DNA from: Mytilisepta virgata
Lineage: Eukaryota; Mollusca; Bivalvia; Mytilida; Mytilidae
DNA length: 64,000 bases
Reading direction: 5' to 3'
Assembly: GCA_028015205.1 (NCBI GenBank)
Contig: CM051511.1
Span: 38,279,204 to 38,343,203 of the forward strand
This document shows positions 21,840-34,125 of the stretch, piece after piece. A model generated the notes under the pieces. That model was not told the origin of the DNA. It did no database searches and was given only the letters and a program-made list of their open reading frames with translations. How positions within the stretch are numbered: the stretch's first letter is position 1; every line of letters starts with the position of its first letter. Both the position numbers and the translations under genes were made by a program.

Positions 21840-23702
21840 ACATGACTGACAGTCTACTCTATCATCTGTAGTCATGTATTATTTAAATTACCATACAGAA
21901 TGTTTTTTTTTTAGTTTTTAGTTTTGTAAGTTCATGTTGACATTTTTTGGTTCATGTGCTCTTTCTAAACTATTAATTCTATGAGTATTCTTGTGTCAAA
22001 TTACATCCACTCTAAAACAAACACGGATATATGTAGTCTAGTACATGAAGAAAATAACCAATTTTTACACAGAGTACGAGGGGGTAGCATTAAAGAAACT
22101 GTTACATGCTGAGGCATATATTAAATTTACCCGCAAATTGACCAATAAAAAGCTTACATTGTTGCGTGAAGTATAATAACAAATTTTATCTAAGTTTTCA
22201 GGTCCCGTTCCGTGTTTTTCTTCTACGTCTTTCAATAATTCACTTATCTATTGTAATACAATTGCCAAGCGTTCATGACCCGCAATCATGTATATTTTAG
22301 CAGCACATCATTAGTCTTGGCGTTCACCCAATTCACTTGTTTGATACATATAAATACATTAGTTAAAATCAAAATGCAGTCACGTGGTAAAATATTCAAG
22401 TAATGAATGCCTATACGAAATTCGCCCAAACATACTTAACCCTAAGATCCTGCTTTCTGACCAGAATGCAGATGAAGACATTGTGGACAGAAATTTAATG
22501 ATAATTTGATAAATTTATTGTTTCATCTATACATCATGTTTCTATGGCAACAGAAGCCGTCTTGAATATTCAAAGACCAAAGTGCACTTCCTGACATGGC
22601 TTTTAGCCTTAACATTATTTTTGGAATTTTTTGTCACGGTGGCAATTTAAAAAATTTCAAGACCAAAGGACATCTCTAGTTATGGCAACCAACCTTCCTA
22701 AGTTTCATGAAGTTTGAATAAATGTCATTTTTTTGTTAGAAATGCCATTTTGAATATTAAAGTCCATGGCCATGTTTGGTTTCTAACCCTAACATGAAGT
22801 TTCGCAAAGATTGGATCATTTTCATCTTTCGAATTTTTTTTGGTCCCGTTTCCTTGGCAACACTAACAAAGTACCAAATCTCAAGGTTATAGCGACGGCA
22901 ATAGTTGGTACATCAGGGAGAATACATTTGTTATTCATTCGTACTGATTCAATAAGTAATAAACTATAATGCGACACTTTCGTTAATAATCCTTGTATCT
23001 TTATTAGGAACCAGTCCTTATATCTTCAGGAAACCTCTTCAAAAGCATCTAATTCATTGTCTGTTGTGAGCCTTAAGATATCATAATTAGCAAGTGTATG
23101 CGATGTTCAAGTGCATAAAAAAGTTGAAAGAGGTCCTATTTCTATTCAAAGCAACCAGTCTAAGTAGATTTTAGCCTGTAGGACAACTTACGTCTTGGCA
23201 CTCGAGACGGAAACAAACTCGCGGCAATTTAAGTAGGCTTGTGTTCAGTGATTAGAAAAATAACAGATACTTAAATTAGTTTATATCTCAAAGATATAGT
23301 GTATAAGGCTACGTCTAGTAGGCCTCAGAATATCCTAAAAGGACAATACATATTTGTAAAAAACGATATCATTTAATTTCAAACTTTTTTAACTGTAGAC
23401 TTTGCATAGTTATATTAATATACTCATTTTATTTTTTTGTCTCAAAAGTATCTTTCATCAAAATGAATTTGAATGAAAAGAGTCATCGTGCGTATTTTAT
23501 TACGATCTTCCTCTCAAGCTTCGCTGGATGACAGAATAAGTAAAGATAAACATGGAAAGGAGTTCAAATGGAATAAAACAACATGTTATTATAATTAACT
23601 AATTAATTATAAGTATAATTAACAACAAGGTGACCGCTTGCTAGAACTGCAAAATTACATAATTTAGACGCCTTATACATATTCTTTCTTAAGTAAGTTT
23701 TA
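20034..23702. other. Long AT-rich non-coding stretch with microsatellites
   Basis: It contains an AAAT repeat at about 20478-20498, (TA)n at 21597-21614 and a longer (TA)n at 21803-21834. The 22500-22900 part repeats TTTTTGGAATTTTT-like words and the theme 'AAGTTTCATGAAGTTTG', suggesting an old duplicated segment. No gene-like frame is present. Confidence 0.5.
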
Positions 23703-23930
23703 ATGGTGGGTGTCCATCAGGAAGCAGAGACTGCTTACTCTTCCAGAGCACCTGTGTCTACCCCCGGTTTTTTGGTGGGGTCCATGGTGTTTTTAGTTTT
23801 TAATTTTAATGCATGTATTGTTTTGGTCTTGTCTTCGTTGTTCTCCGGAGTTTGTCAGTTGTTTCGATTTTTCCCTCCTTCCAATATCGCTTTGGTATTT
23901 CTTTACTTTACTTTAATTTAAACAGCACCA
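23703..23930 (+). repeat. Dispersed repeat family R2
   Basis: TGGGTGTCCATCAGGAAGCA and CTTCCAGAGCACCTG match the R2 starts at 9150 and 12405. The tail GTCTTCGTTGTTCTCCGGAG matches the reverse complement of 51300-51340. The 72-codon frame is a repeat shadow. Confidence 0.8.
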
Positions 23931-25260
23931 CGGTGTTAATGCACAAAACTGGGACTGATTAATATTTTTTAAGATGTTTGTTGCAGGCTATACCTCGTGT
24001 TATATTTTTTCAATATATTAATTAATAATAAAGAATATATGGTATCGTAGTCACACTGTGAAATAAAGAAATAAGATAACGCTAAAAGTACAGTTTATGC
24101 AAACATAGATAACCGATGTAATTTTTAACAGAAAGGAACTTGTCAATAGTAAATATTTGATGCGTTTACCACTTTCAATAAATTGTTGAAATTGTCCAGA
24201 GGTGCAAAAGAAATGCAATATTTATGTTCAATAATGACAATCTCTCGCGTCAGTTTCGCTTTTCTCAAATAAAGAAAAAACTAATTAAAGTTCTATATTA
24301 GTTTTAAAATAACCATGTCTCGAGCTTTCAACGTAATTATATTCCAGGAGATAACAAAATACATGTTTGAGGACGCTTGTAGGCAATAAACTAATCCAAG
24401 AAGTCGTTGGTTTAAGTTATTAATTTAAAACACGAAAAGAACGTTTTCCCCTTCATATTACGCCACCTTTAGTTAGCTAGAATAGAATCCAAATGTGTTT
24501 GCAATTAAATTATTAGTAGATTTCCAGTGAATATTATCTCAAGAATTATTCTCCATATGTGTTTTCTAGATAACAATACCAAAAGAAAAAATCATTATTA
24601 TATGTACCACCTGTTTGATATTTCTGCAGGTGCACTCGAAGTCCCAGAGAATATCACTAGCTCAGATTTTGCTGTTTCGATACTTTTACTGTCACAAAAA
24701 TATCACAATTTTTGTTAAGACAAAGGAGTATCTCCGTGATGCATAGCTCTGTTCTTAGATGATTTCGGTTTTATCCTTATGGTCATTTTGTCATTTATTG
24801 AAATCTGCTCTTCAACTAGTTAGAATATTGTATTGGTTTTCAACATTTCAGGCCTTTAGCATAACTGATGAGTCGTAATTCGACGAAATTTCCACATCTT
24901 ATACATCAAAAATTGTCATCATAGAATTGATCATACATGTCATAGGAAAAGGCTTCGAATATAATTTGATATAAAATACAACACCCTTTCCAGAAAGTCA
25001 TTTCCGGTATCACGAATCTGACTCAAAAATTTTAATTTGAAGAAACTTATTTCTCTTGTTGGGACGTAGTACTGGTTCGCTCAGTGCAGAGCAACCAGTA
25101 GGAAGTAAATAGAAATTATTTATATACCTTTGAAATATAAATGTTTCCAGCTTTATAATCAAGGTTGATTACAAGTATGTTGGAAGCAAAAAGATCGTAA
25201 GTAGCGATCAAATTTATGTAAACCAAACATTACGTGCAAATTAACAAGTTTAAAAAACAG
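23931..25260. other. AT-rich non-coding stretch
   Basis: No feature can be supported. A small hairpin, CTGGTTCGCTC...GAGCAACCAG, occurs at 25072-25099. Confidence 0.5.
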
Positions 25261-25264
25261 TTAA

Positions 25265-25535
25265 GGTATCCGGACCATAATAGATCATGATCGAAAATTG
25301 TATCTCTTTTTGACCGTGAATGCCTGAACCAAAGAATTTAAAGGAGGGATTTTGTAAATATATTTTTCTCATGTTAAAACACACTTTGTTGCTTATATGC
25401 AGAGTCTGTAAAAATAAGTTAGTTATATTGACATTTCCGAAGTTTGCCGATAATTACCGAGATCATTTCAATTGCGTTGTATGGAACATACGGGAACTTT
25501 TGAATAATCACGTGGTCATTTATGGTCCGGATACC
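25265..25535. mobile_element. MITE candidate flanked by TTAA
   Basis: Inverted ends GGTATCCGGACCATA (25265-25279) and TATGGTCCGGATACC (25521-25535) are perfect over 15 bp. TTAA stands on both sides (25261-25264 and 25536-25539). The element is 271 bp and has no transposase. TTAA is the piggyBac target, but the terminal bases GGTATCC are not the usual piggyBac ends, so the superfamily is uncertain. Confidence 0.8.
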
Positions 25536-25989
25536 TTAATCCTTTACTCTTCGTTGCAGCGAACCAATACCAAGTCCCAGGAAGAGAAATAACTTGCTTC
25601 AAATTATAATTTCGTGATAACGGAAATGAGTTTCATTTGCACATTTTTGGATTATCTGTCATCTGGTAAAGGGGAAAAAAAAAAAGAAAAGAAAAGGTAC
25701 TTTTGGTATTTTCTTTACAATTGAGGGGGTATGGTATGAGTAAAATATCATAGTTGAAATAGTCCCGACTATATTTTCCGAAACTTAACCTGAAAATCAT
25801 CAAAACATGTTTTCAATTATTATTGTAATTTGTCAACAACAGTATGTTCAAAATAAACAATTTTCAAATAAATTGATGTACAATAAGGTACTCAAGTGTA
25901 TCGGTTAATTTCCGATTAATACTTAACAAAAATAATCACGTCGAACATTTTATTTTCAAACTTCGTAAAGCATATACTAGTAAATTAGA

Positions 25990-26175
25990 AAATCGTCATC
26001 CGAAAATTTCAATTACATTATAGCATATCTCTCGAGAACTAAATGTATTTCTAAAAAGTGAATTAAAAGATATCTGATATAAATTTCACGACAGAATTAT
26101 GGTTGATCTTATTTCCCATGATGCTTTTTTTTTTGGTGAAATTCCGTTTTGTTCCAGTTGATATGATTTTTAACT
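25990..26175 (+). repeat. Dispersed repeat family R7, copy 1
   Basis: GTCATCCGAAAATTTCAATT and ATTACATTA, then TTATTTCCC(A)TGATGC and TTTTGTTCC near the end, recur in order at 36797-36970. Confidence 0.75.
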
Positions 26176-26505
26176 GGAAAGTCGAAAATTTGTAATGTCT
26201 TAGTTCTTAATGCGTTTTTCTTTATTTTTATAAATTATCATATAGGAATTTCGTACGGTATTTTTCTGTACATCTTATTTTATTGTTCGACGTACCGCCT
26301 TTGACCTTGTAAGGGAGTTAACCTGACTAACCAAACCTAAATCTTAACTTAAAAATCCGCTGTAGACAGAATAAAATTTTGAAGATTGACTGAAATTAAA
26401 TCGGAATTCATTGTATTGAAATATTCTAAGCTCATCAATTAAAACTAATTATCATAATAATACCAATACCAGCGAAAATTCAAGACGAACCATACACAGA
26501 ATAAC

Positions 26506-26554
26506 AAAAAAAAAAAAAAAAAAAAAAAAATAAAAAAAAAAAAAAAAAATAAAA
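26506..26554. repeat. Long interrupted A-run
   Basis: About 45 A in three blocks separated by single T. The phenylalanine-rich minus-strand frame at 26480-26725 is its shadow. Confidence 0.9.
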
Positions 26555-26705
26555 TACACAAGTCGAACAAAACCAAATATAAAATCGTGAAAAAAAACAA
26601 CAACAAACTAAAAAGTTAAAATACCCAACTTTTCGACCAACATGGTCTTGATCACAAGCATGTAAAAAATAAAAATAAAAAGATGTTGACTCTTTGAAAC
26701 CCAGA
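26555..26705 (+). repeat. Dispersed repeat family R3
   Basis: TCGAACAAAACCAAAT, AAAAAGTTAAAAT, a CGACCAACATGGTCTTGATC block and AAGATGTTGACT recur in the same order at 51035-51165, where the block reads CGGACAACATGGCCTTATTC. Partial copies lie at 30820-30905 and 60963-61100. Confidence 0.75.
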
Positions 26706-27111
26706 GCAAGACTGAGTCCGTACATAAAATGTAAACATACACAGAATAAATGGATTGATGAATTATTGTTTTACGTCAAGTGGCAAATATTTAATGCATA
26801 TCAGGACGAGAACATTTTGATATGAATATGAACCATGCTTATACAAGACCAACACCCTGAGCAGGATTTTTTTTTAATTTGCTAGATCACGAGGTAACAG
26901 TCCACATGAAGACATATCACCCCGCCCGGACTCAGAGCCTACCAGAGTATTTTTGACTTCTATATTTTCGATAGGAGCCTTTGGAGTGAAAGTATACGAA
27001 GCAAATGCAAAAAATGGTGCCTAATTTAATCAACTAACATACATGTACACTAAAGGGAGGGATTGTGGCTGATTTTCTATATGATAAAGACATAATCTTT
27101 CGATCAGTTTA
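26706..27111. other. Non-coding stretch
   Basis: Nothing is recognised. Confidence 0.4.
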
Positions 27112-27480
27112 ATTGATGTCTGGAGCTGGCATGTCAGTAACTGCTAGAAGTCCTTTGTTAATTTATATTTTTCATTGTCATTTTGCTTAATTTCTTCTGT
27201 TACCTTTTCTAACATCGTACTCTGTTTTCTTTTGAACCGAGTTTTACTGTGTGTTTATTTATTCCATATTAGCTAGAGGTATAGGGGAGGGTTTAGATCT
27301 AACAAAACATTTTTAACCCCGCCGCACTTTTGCGCCTGTCCCAAGTCAGAAACCTCTAGCATTTGTTAGTCTTGTGTTTGTTTGAATTTTTGTTCATTAG
27401 TACGTATTATTGTTTAGGGGCCAGCTAATGCCCGCCTCCGGATGCGGGATTTTATCGCTGCGTTGAAGACCCACTGGTAC
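27112..27480 (+). repeat. Bivalve-type dispersed repeat (CCCCGCCGCA / GGGGCCAGC)
   Basis: The order TTAACCCCGCCGCA, TTTGCGCCTGTCCCAAGTCA, TTTGTTAGTCTTG, GGGGCCAGCTAATG, CGCCTCCGGATGCGGGA and GTTGAAGACC is one I know from a repeat found in mussel and oyster sequences. This recall supports a bivalve source. No copy is seen elsewhere in the window, so it cannot be tested internally. Confidence 0.65.
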
Positions 27481-27940
27481 AAATGTGTCAATTCTTATCA
27501 GCTGAGAATAAAAATGACACATGCTGCCTCTCGTTGAAGTGTCAACATTCTATATTTTACATATGATATATACTACTTTTGATGTCTAGAAAGTAATCTA
27601 CAACCCCCTTTTTCAATTTCTCATTTTTGTCAGAACAGATATGAATTGTACTAGTCATACTCAATATAGTGACATTAGTCATACTCAATATAGTGACTTT
27701 TGTTTTCCGTCAGAAGCTGGCGTGACAGATTTCTTTATGAGCAGGAAGAGTACCATTTGCACGGTAACATATATTTGTGCATTGATAAGCATTACATGTC
27801 ATTGAAAATTAGACATACATGTAATTATCCGATCAATTCTATCACTTTAAATTATTTCGTTGGATTGATTGTTTTGACAGATTTTACTGTTTTGTCAGTG
27901 CTATAATTCACGAAAAAAGTCTTTTATTCCTGAAGGCTTA

Positions 27941-28512
27941 TTAATCGTCTGAGTCGGACTCGTCTTGTACAGCAACTGCCGTTGCTGCAGAATTCTGACA
28001 ATTTTCCCCATACAATCAACACAACCTGATGAGCAATCTAATCCATGTTTCATGCATGTGCAACGTTTAGTGTTACAACCTGTTCTACATTTACACCTAG
28101 TAATCTAAAGAAGTTCTTGCGGAGCAAGAGCTTTGTCTGATTTAGTGGGCACACACTTATGTGCTCCATCCCAAATGTGTAGCATCAAGATAGTTATTGA
28201 TGTCAAGCCATTGTGCAACTTGCAAAATCACACGATAGCAATTTTGAAGCTGAAGATGTTGGTAGGACCGATCAAACTTTTAACAACACTTGAAGTGTTA
28301 GCCACCACTGTCGTGAACTTCCTGTAACGCAACATGTCTAACCTTTCATACGGGACTGCTCCATACAAACTAGCTAGTGCTTCCTCTCTAGATTTCTCTA
28401 TTTCATGCTTGCTTCGAAGTAGAAGATATAAAGAAGATAAAATAATCATCTGATATTGACTTTTTAAAAAAGTTTTTTCTTTGCCCAAGTCACATGACAT
28501 GACTGTGATCAA
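27941..28512 (-). pseudogene. Decayed gene fragment with C-terminal CXC-like cysteine cluster
   Basis: Read on the minus strand, one frame runs from 28512 down to about 28000 with two in-frame stops (at 28228-28230 and 28105-28107). It contains EALASLYGAV and RLDMLRYRKF. Next come WDGAHKCVPTKSDKALAPQE, then a cysteine cluster, CKCRTGCNTKRCTC and CSSGCVDC. After a one-base shift near 27995 it continues with GENCQNS and an acidic ESDSDD end before a stop at 27941-27943. The pattern CxCxxxCxxxxCxCxxxxxxCxxxCxxC is like tesmin/TSO1 CXC metal-binding motifs. From memory, many uncharacterised invertebrate proteins share this layout of a 'LRYRKF' block, a 'PTK..LAP.ELL' block and a terminal cysteine cluster. 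Function is unknown. The breaks show it is not expressed as one protein here. Confidence 0.7.
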
Positions 28513-30055
28513 AGGGAAAAATGTTACAGTATCTCCGAGAACTGTTTTAGTTTTCAGAATATCCCAAATGCGTAAATTATATGTTGAATGTTTATGTGCA
28601 ATAAGCTTGAATAAGTAGTTAAATTTATATCTATTTGGCCACGAACAGTTAATACTTGGGTAAAAAGTGAATTCTCACAGACCTAAACGCAGGTCGTATC
28701 AGCACATAATGGCATTCATCTTCAGTGACCTCTATCTTACAACAAATAAAAATACGTTTCTCTCGAATAATATCTGAATATCTACCGATTTCAATATTAA
28801 GTTTCAACATATATACCACAGCGTAATTTCATTAACAAATTAAAATCAAATTGAAAATCTAGATAATTCTCTATACAAAATTATGACTAAGCTTACTACA
28901 ATTTTGCAAAGTAGACAACCAGTTTTGTGTTATTGCAGTGTCGTTCATTTGAAATGAGTGCTGTCACATTGGTATTTATCAAACATCCCGTCTTTTTTTA
29001 ATAACTGTATATAAAAATTAAATAGGTACATTCGACCACGTGACTAATCTTGTTTCCTTACAGAAAAAAACAAAAAACAAATCAATGACGGGAAATACAT
29101 GTAGTATCCATCAGGAGATAAATTGTTAAGAGACAACAACTTCGAAACGAAATCCGGAAAGTACAAAATCGTGTCCAAATTCGTAACAACATTCATCTAA
29201 CAATCAATCAATAACTAAATATATGTATTTTGCATTTAAATAAACAGCAGATATGATTATATCTGAATGATTTATGAAATAATTTGGGAACATATAGCAA
29301 AAGCCAGTAACTTTAATTTCTGATATGACCTTTTTATGGCAGTAAACATTAACGGTTGGTGAATTAATTCCACCGAGAAAAGATAAGGGAAATGAAACTG
29401 ATTTATACAACTGCGGAGGTTTGATTTGATTTATTGCTCACAAAGTTTTAATTTTCTCTTTAAAAATATAATAAGGTGAGGGGGCATGTTGTACACGAAA
29501 ACGCAACCCTTGAAATAAGACACAAAGCAAGTTTTGAGTGCTCTTAATGACCCTTGCCTCTTTATGAGATAACGGTTATTGTTCTAACATCTTTTCCGAC
29601 TTCAGTCGTTAGGGTAGCAAAACTAATAAGGGAATGTTTGCGGCAGCAACGTTGTTGCAACAATTTTTGACATATATTTTCGTTTTTTTTTCGGCTGAAG
29701 ATAAAGGTTCTGTTTTCCGATGTTCCTCCATTAACAAAAGAAACCAATTTCATATCGTCAAAATTTTGCGGAAAGTAGTTCTGAACACTATGTTAAAACA
29801 TATACAAACATCCATTGAGGGTTACTCTAGCAGTTTGCTTTCCAGCTAAACATTTGTTCATCTGGCGTACCCAGTTTACAGAATTTAAAATAAATCCTTA
29901 TCTTATTGATCGTGCTGTAACACCTTCCACATAGTGTTCAAATTCAAAATAAAATTCTTAGCATTTATATTTAACATACATACATATAAACATTTACGTG
30001 TAAAATATTTTTTTTTGCTGATGCAGAAATGATTTATTGTTGACAAATAATGCTA
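28513..30055. other. Non-coding stretch
   Basis: No gene or repeat is recognised. Short frames at 29562-29849 overlap on both strands and have no motif. Confidence 0.45.
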
Positions 30056-30059
30056 AAAG

Positions 30060-30140
30060 CATTTCAAAAATTACTTTTAAAGAGTAATTAGCTTAAAATG
30101 TTTATTTTACAACGACTCTGACAACATGCTGTTTCAAAGG
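30060..30140 (+). repeat. Dispersed repeat family R6, copy 1
   Basis: ATTACTTTTAAAGAGTAATT and AGCTTAAAATGTT recur at 38505-38580 and 41085-41150. Confidence 0.7.
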
Positions 30141-30560
30141 AAATACCTTTTATGAGCTCAAGGGGTGCCTCTATTAAAAGCAGTAATCATAAGCCATTCC
30201 TGACTGCTGGGAATTAAATATTCTACATAATAAATCTATAAACATGTAATTATTAATAGTAGTTTTATGATCACATTTCTAAGATGATAAAATGTATATT
30301 ATCAGTTTTATTAAATTTCAAAATGAAAAATAAAAATGTTGCGAAACAGCTCGTATACTAAATAAACAAAAGACAAGGCCTTGGTGAATTGTAGAATGGG
30401 TACATGTAAGAGTACCATTTGGCACTCCCATAAATGCATCTATATGCTTATTACGTCCAAGATATGCACAACTGGTGGTGCCATATGGAACTCTCTCCGT
30501 GGGATGAGTTAAAGGTAAATAAAACAATATAATGATATCTATATTACTAAATAAAAAGAG
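30141..30560. other. Mixed non-coding stretch
   Basis: GTTGCGAAACAGCTCGTA (30339-30356) matches the start of R3 copies (60963-60980). The rest is unassigned. Confidence 0.45.
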
Positions 30561-30564
30561 ACCG

Positions 30565-30725
30565 ATTTTGAAGATCTGTTTTGGGTTATTTTGGGGGAAA
30601 ACGGAAAATAATAAGTTCGGATATAAACCCTTCCCGTCGTCCGACTCATAAATTTCTTCCTGTCTTCATTTCTGGCGGAGATAAACGAAACTTTTTTGTG
30701 TGCAAAAAAGAGGCTGAAGGTTAGG
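30565..30725 (+). repeat. Dispersed repeat family R4, copy 2
   Basis: Partner of 7325-7480, with the same landmarks in the same order. Confidence 0.7.
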
Positions 30726-30819
30726 TTAGATAAACAAACTGGTCGAACGGGTTATTATCAATAGATACTATAACACAATTTTGCGGGTATAATCTACTAA
30801 CCAATAAAAATTAGAACAA

Positions 30820-30905
30820 AAGTAAAATCATTAAAATATAAAAGGCCCAACCTTTCGGCTCAATATCGCGAGTATAAAGAAAAGTAATGTTGACAGTTCA
30901 AAATA
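30820..30905 (+). repeat. Dispersed repeat family R3, partial copy
   Basis: It carries AAAAGTAAAATCATTAAAAT, a CCAACCTTTCGGC block and AATGTTGACAG, corresponding to 26610-26690. Confidence 0.55.
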
Positions 30906-31629
30906 TCATCCTTGGCATTTGTTTTTTATTAACCTTTGGACACTAAAATGAGTTCCATGCGTTTAGTAAGAAATGAACGGGTCTAGCTTTAAATCCATTA
31001 CATGTTGATATACATGATCATAAAATCGAATTGTCAGTTTAGTATCATTTAGTCAACAGGGCCGTAAATTGGCTTTAATTATAGCAGAGGCAGTATAGAA
31101 GGCACGGGTCTTGGGATACTGAGCGCCGTTTTGCAAAATAACCGATACTTGGGCGTTTCCAAGACGTTGGTGTCTTAGATAACTGATAGATACAATAATA
31201 TCAAACTTTATTTTTTAAATGAAGGTCATTTCTGTCTTGCCTCATAATGCCTTTCGAGTTTTGATTTCAATAGTTGACTGTTTAGATGAATTTATTTTTC
31301 ATATTGGTTGGTGGAGAAATCCTGAGCAATTTTATATAAAGGGTTATTACCGTGTTGAAGACTATGAAGTGACCTCTTGGTAGCATTTCTTGTTGTATTT
31401 CGGTTGTATGCATTTTACCAAAAGACCCGTGTGAATTATACTGTTTTAAAGGAAACAAAAAATGTTGACTAATGATTCTAATAATCGTTGAAGTTTTTCT
31501 GATGTGTCGAAGTGATGAAGTTTATTTAACGCGTAAAAGCAGACCGCAATACAAGATCAAATTTTCTGAGGCAGTTTTTGAAGTTACCCGAATGCCCGAA
31601 TTCACTCTTTGTTGTACAAGACCATCGTC

Positions 31630-31851
31630 CCAAGTCAGGGTTTTGTATCCACGTTCGTTCCTACAAACACTCATATTTAGCGGGTCGAACATAACGCCGC
31701 CTGTGTGTGACCTAGAAAATTCTACCTACGACGCAAATGGATTCTCTTCTGACCTTGAGAAGTAACCAATGAAGATCGTTCACTCCCGATCTGCAAAATA
31801 TGAATATGAGGGTTTGTAGGGACGAACGTGGATACAAAACCCTGACTTTGG
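31630..31851. repeat. Inverted repeat with 50-bp arms
   Basis: The arms at 31630-31679 and 31799-31851 share AAGTCAGGGTTTTGTATCC and ACGTTCGT(T/C)CCTACAAAC and are nearly perfect. The 120-bp spacer is not repetitive. The size fits a palindromic non-autonomous DNA element, but no target duplication is clear. The 97-codon frame at 31472 runs into the left arm and has no motif. Confidence 0.85.
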
Positions 31852-32361
31852 AGGATGCATTAGACTAACTGCGCTTTGTTTTCATGTATAAATGAATCCC
31901 TTTCTCTTTTAATCTAATTTCGATTTAAAATGAATGAATTAAAATTTCTTTGCTCAAAAGTTGAGAGAGCTGCCTCCTCCGCCTCAATTGAATTTACGGC
32001 CCTGGTTATTAAAACAATTTGCATGCCACATCATATGAACAGCACACTAACTCTTGCATCATTTTTACTTCTGTGCAGAAGAAACATACCTCTGTAAATA
32101 CTGTCGTCCAGTACATTGTAATAAGATCGTGTAGGCTTGGAATGTTTCCCCGTATGTACTAATTATTTCTTTCTGGGTTCAAAAAATCAAACTGGACAAT
32201 TAAACCAGTGGCTGGCGAGGACAGTGCTAAGAGTATTATATTTGCAGTTTATTCCACAACTTATCTTGACACCTAATGCTTAACATGTATATTGGCAGAT
32301 GGCAAGTCTTTCTGGCAATCTCGTAACATTCAAGCTATTTCTAAATAAATATATTTACAAA
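31852..32361. other. Non-coding stretch
   Basis: Nothing is recognised. Confidence 0.45.
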
Positions 32362-32367
32362 GGAACA

Positions 32368-32564
32368 TATGGTTGCCGGTTGAGGCCATTTCGCGTTTTC
32401 GCCCTTCATATTCTATAGGGTGAAGTCGAAAGGCGAAAAGGCGAAAACGCGAAGACGAAATCGCGAAAACTAGAAGCGGAACCATTTCGCATTTTCGACT
32501 TCGCGTTTTCGCTCTGTAGAATATGAAGGGCGAAAACGCGAAATAGCCTTAACCAGCCACCATA
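32368..32564. mobile_element. 197-bp palindromic MITE rich in GCGAAAACGCG
   Basis: The arms begin TATGGTTGCCGGTTGAGGCC on the left and, read in reverse from 32564, TATGGTGGCTGGTTAAGGC. Pairing runs about 50 bp inward to ATATTCTA. GGAACA flanks both sides (32362-32367 and 32565-32570). The interior repeats GCGAAAACGCGAA on both strands, so the transcript could fold into one long hairpin. No coding capacity is present. Confidence 0.88.
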
Positions 32565-32570
32565 GGAACA

Positions 32571-33440
32571 TGAATTTCAATACAGTGTTCATTGTGCTTT
32601 GTGTTTGCCACTTTAATTTGACACAGCGGTTTCCATTTTCGTGTTATTGGCCCAAATTGCATTTTTGCCCAAAACGTAATAACTCCTATAAAGAGTCATT
32701 ATCGTTTGTTCTGTGATCATTTTTCAGTTAAAACCCGAAACTCTGTTTTAACACAAATGTTATACATTAAGACACTTTGGTATTTTTTTTTTCTTGATGG
32801 ACGTAGTCATAGTTTTTGAAGCAGCTGTCCTGAACATGCTGAAGATGATTGTAGCAAAGTTTAGTATAAATTTATTTAGCAGTTTTAGAGAAGTTTCTTT
32901 AAAATTTTACAATATTTTGCGTCTATGTTGGATTGCAGAAGTTCAAATGCTCTTTTAAGCTTAGTAAGTTAAACAATACTTTGAGTCCTTATAATACTTC
33001 AATAACGACCAATATTTCCTCCGACTGTTGTAGATATAAACATGATAAGATATGAGGAGAAAGGGCTCTTCGTGGAGTATTCAACACGAGGCAACAACCA
33101 ATGTCACAAGACAAATGTCGAATGTCAAACAAAAGTAACCACTTAATTATATTTAACATATATTTAGCAGTTATTATTTAGATATTAAATATACAATATA
33201 GACGCTTAGCTGAAAACAGATCGCCTACCCTATATTACATACCCGGTTTCTCATATCCTGTAAATGTATTTATAATATATTTCGTACTAAATAAAGGAAA
33301 AATGCATATACGATACTGAAAGAAAATTGTCAGCTGTATTTTCTACCGTGATGATATCGATACATCACCCCTTTATCACACCCCTTAAAATGATATTGGT
33401 CACGTGACCAGAATGATCTGTTAAAATATATGATAAAGCG
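32571..33440. other. Non-coding stretch
   Basis: There are only short frames and no repeat match. Confidence 0.45.
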
Positions 33441-33455
33441 TATAAAACATGTCAG

Positions 33456-33608
33456 AATCCGTATAACATGCCATATCACCCCTCAATCAATATCATCCCT
33501 CGACCTGATGTTGAAATCTCGGGGTGATACGGCATGTGATACGGATTTTGGGGCCCTCGGGCTGATATTGAAATCTCGGGGTCATACGGCATGTGATACG
33601 GATTTTGT
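33456..33608. repeat. Palindrome plus direct repeat of the CGGCATGTGATACGGATT type
   Basis: AATCCGTATAACATGCCATA (33456-33475) pairs with the TACGGCATGTGATACGGATT ending at 33545. A second direct copy of GAAATCTCGGGGT(G/C)ATACGG follows (33570-33605). The 100-codon frame across it is a shadow. Confidence 0.8.
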
Positions 33609-33639
33609 CATGTGTTATTCTCTATGTAGTATCCAGTTG

Positions 33640-33672
33640 AATAGAATAGAGAATGGAAACGGGGAATATATG
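33640..33672 (+). repeat. Fragment of the bivalve AGAATGGAAACGG repeat
   Basis: AATAGAGAATGGAAACGG matches 55350-55367. Confidence 0.6.
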
Positions 33673-34019
33673 ATAAAACGAACAATAGATATCTTAACCC
33701 GTATCAACCCTAGACAAATGTCACACCTCTGAAAATAGAGAGTCCTGGTTGGGGAAAGCCCTATACATAAGTTGGCGGGATATATGCGTAATATCATCTC
33801 TCCCACTTAACCCTGGTTCAGTGGAAATAAAACATTACAAATTATTACGTACTTAAATCAATAAGTTCAGTTTTACGACTGAAGGATTTACGTAACACGA
33901 CTGACACGAAGAAAATGCCGTACTTAGAATGTTTGTTGTTACAGAATAGCTAATTTAAAGTTTTAACTGGGTGATAAAAGATGACTTCTTTCTACAACAT
34001 AGTGTTAGTTATAAAATTT

Positions 34020-34125
34020 CTTATAAAGAAAATTATATGAGATATCTTATAAACTATATAAGATATCTTATAAACTATATGAGATATCTTATAAAATTTA
34101 TTAGATATCTTGAAGTTAGAATAAA
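34020..34125. repeat. Second GATATC-rich tandem core
   Basis: Four units of AGATATCTTATAAA(C)TATAT type are followed by AAGTTAGAATAAATAGTAAA, which equals the right arm start of the element at 6803-7005. The rest of that arm and the left arm are absent, so this is a truncated relative. Confidence 0.8.

Noticed and set aside
26480..26725. Phenylalanine-rich minus-strand frame
   Set aside because: It is the shadow of a long A-run.
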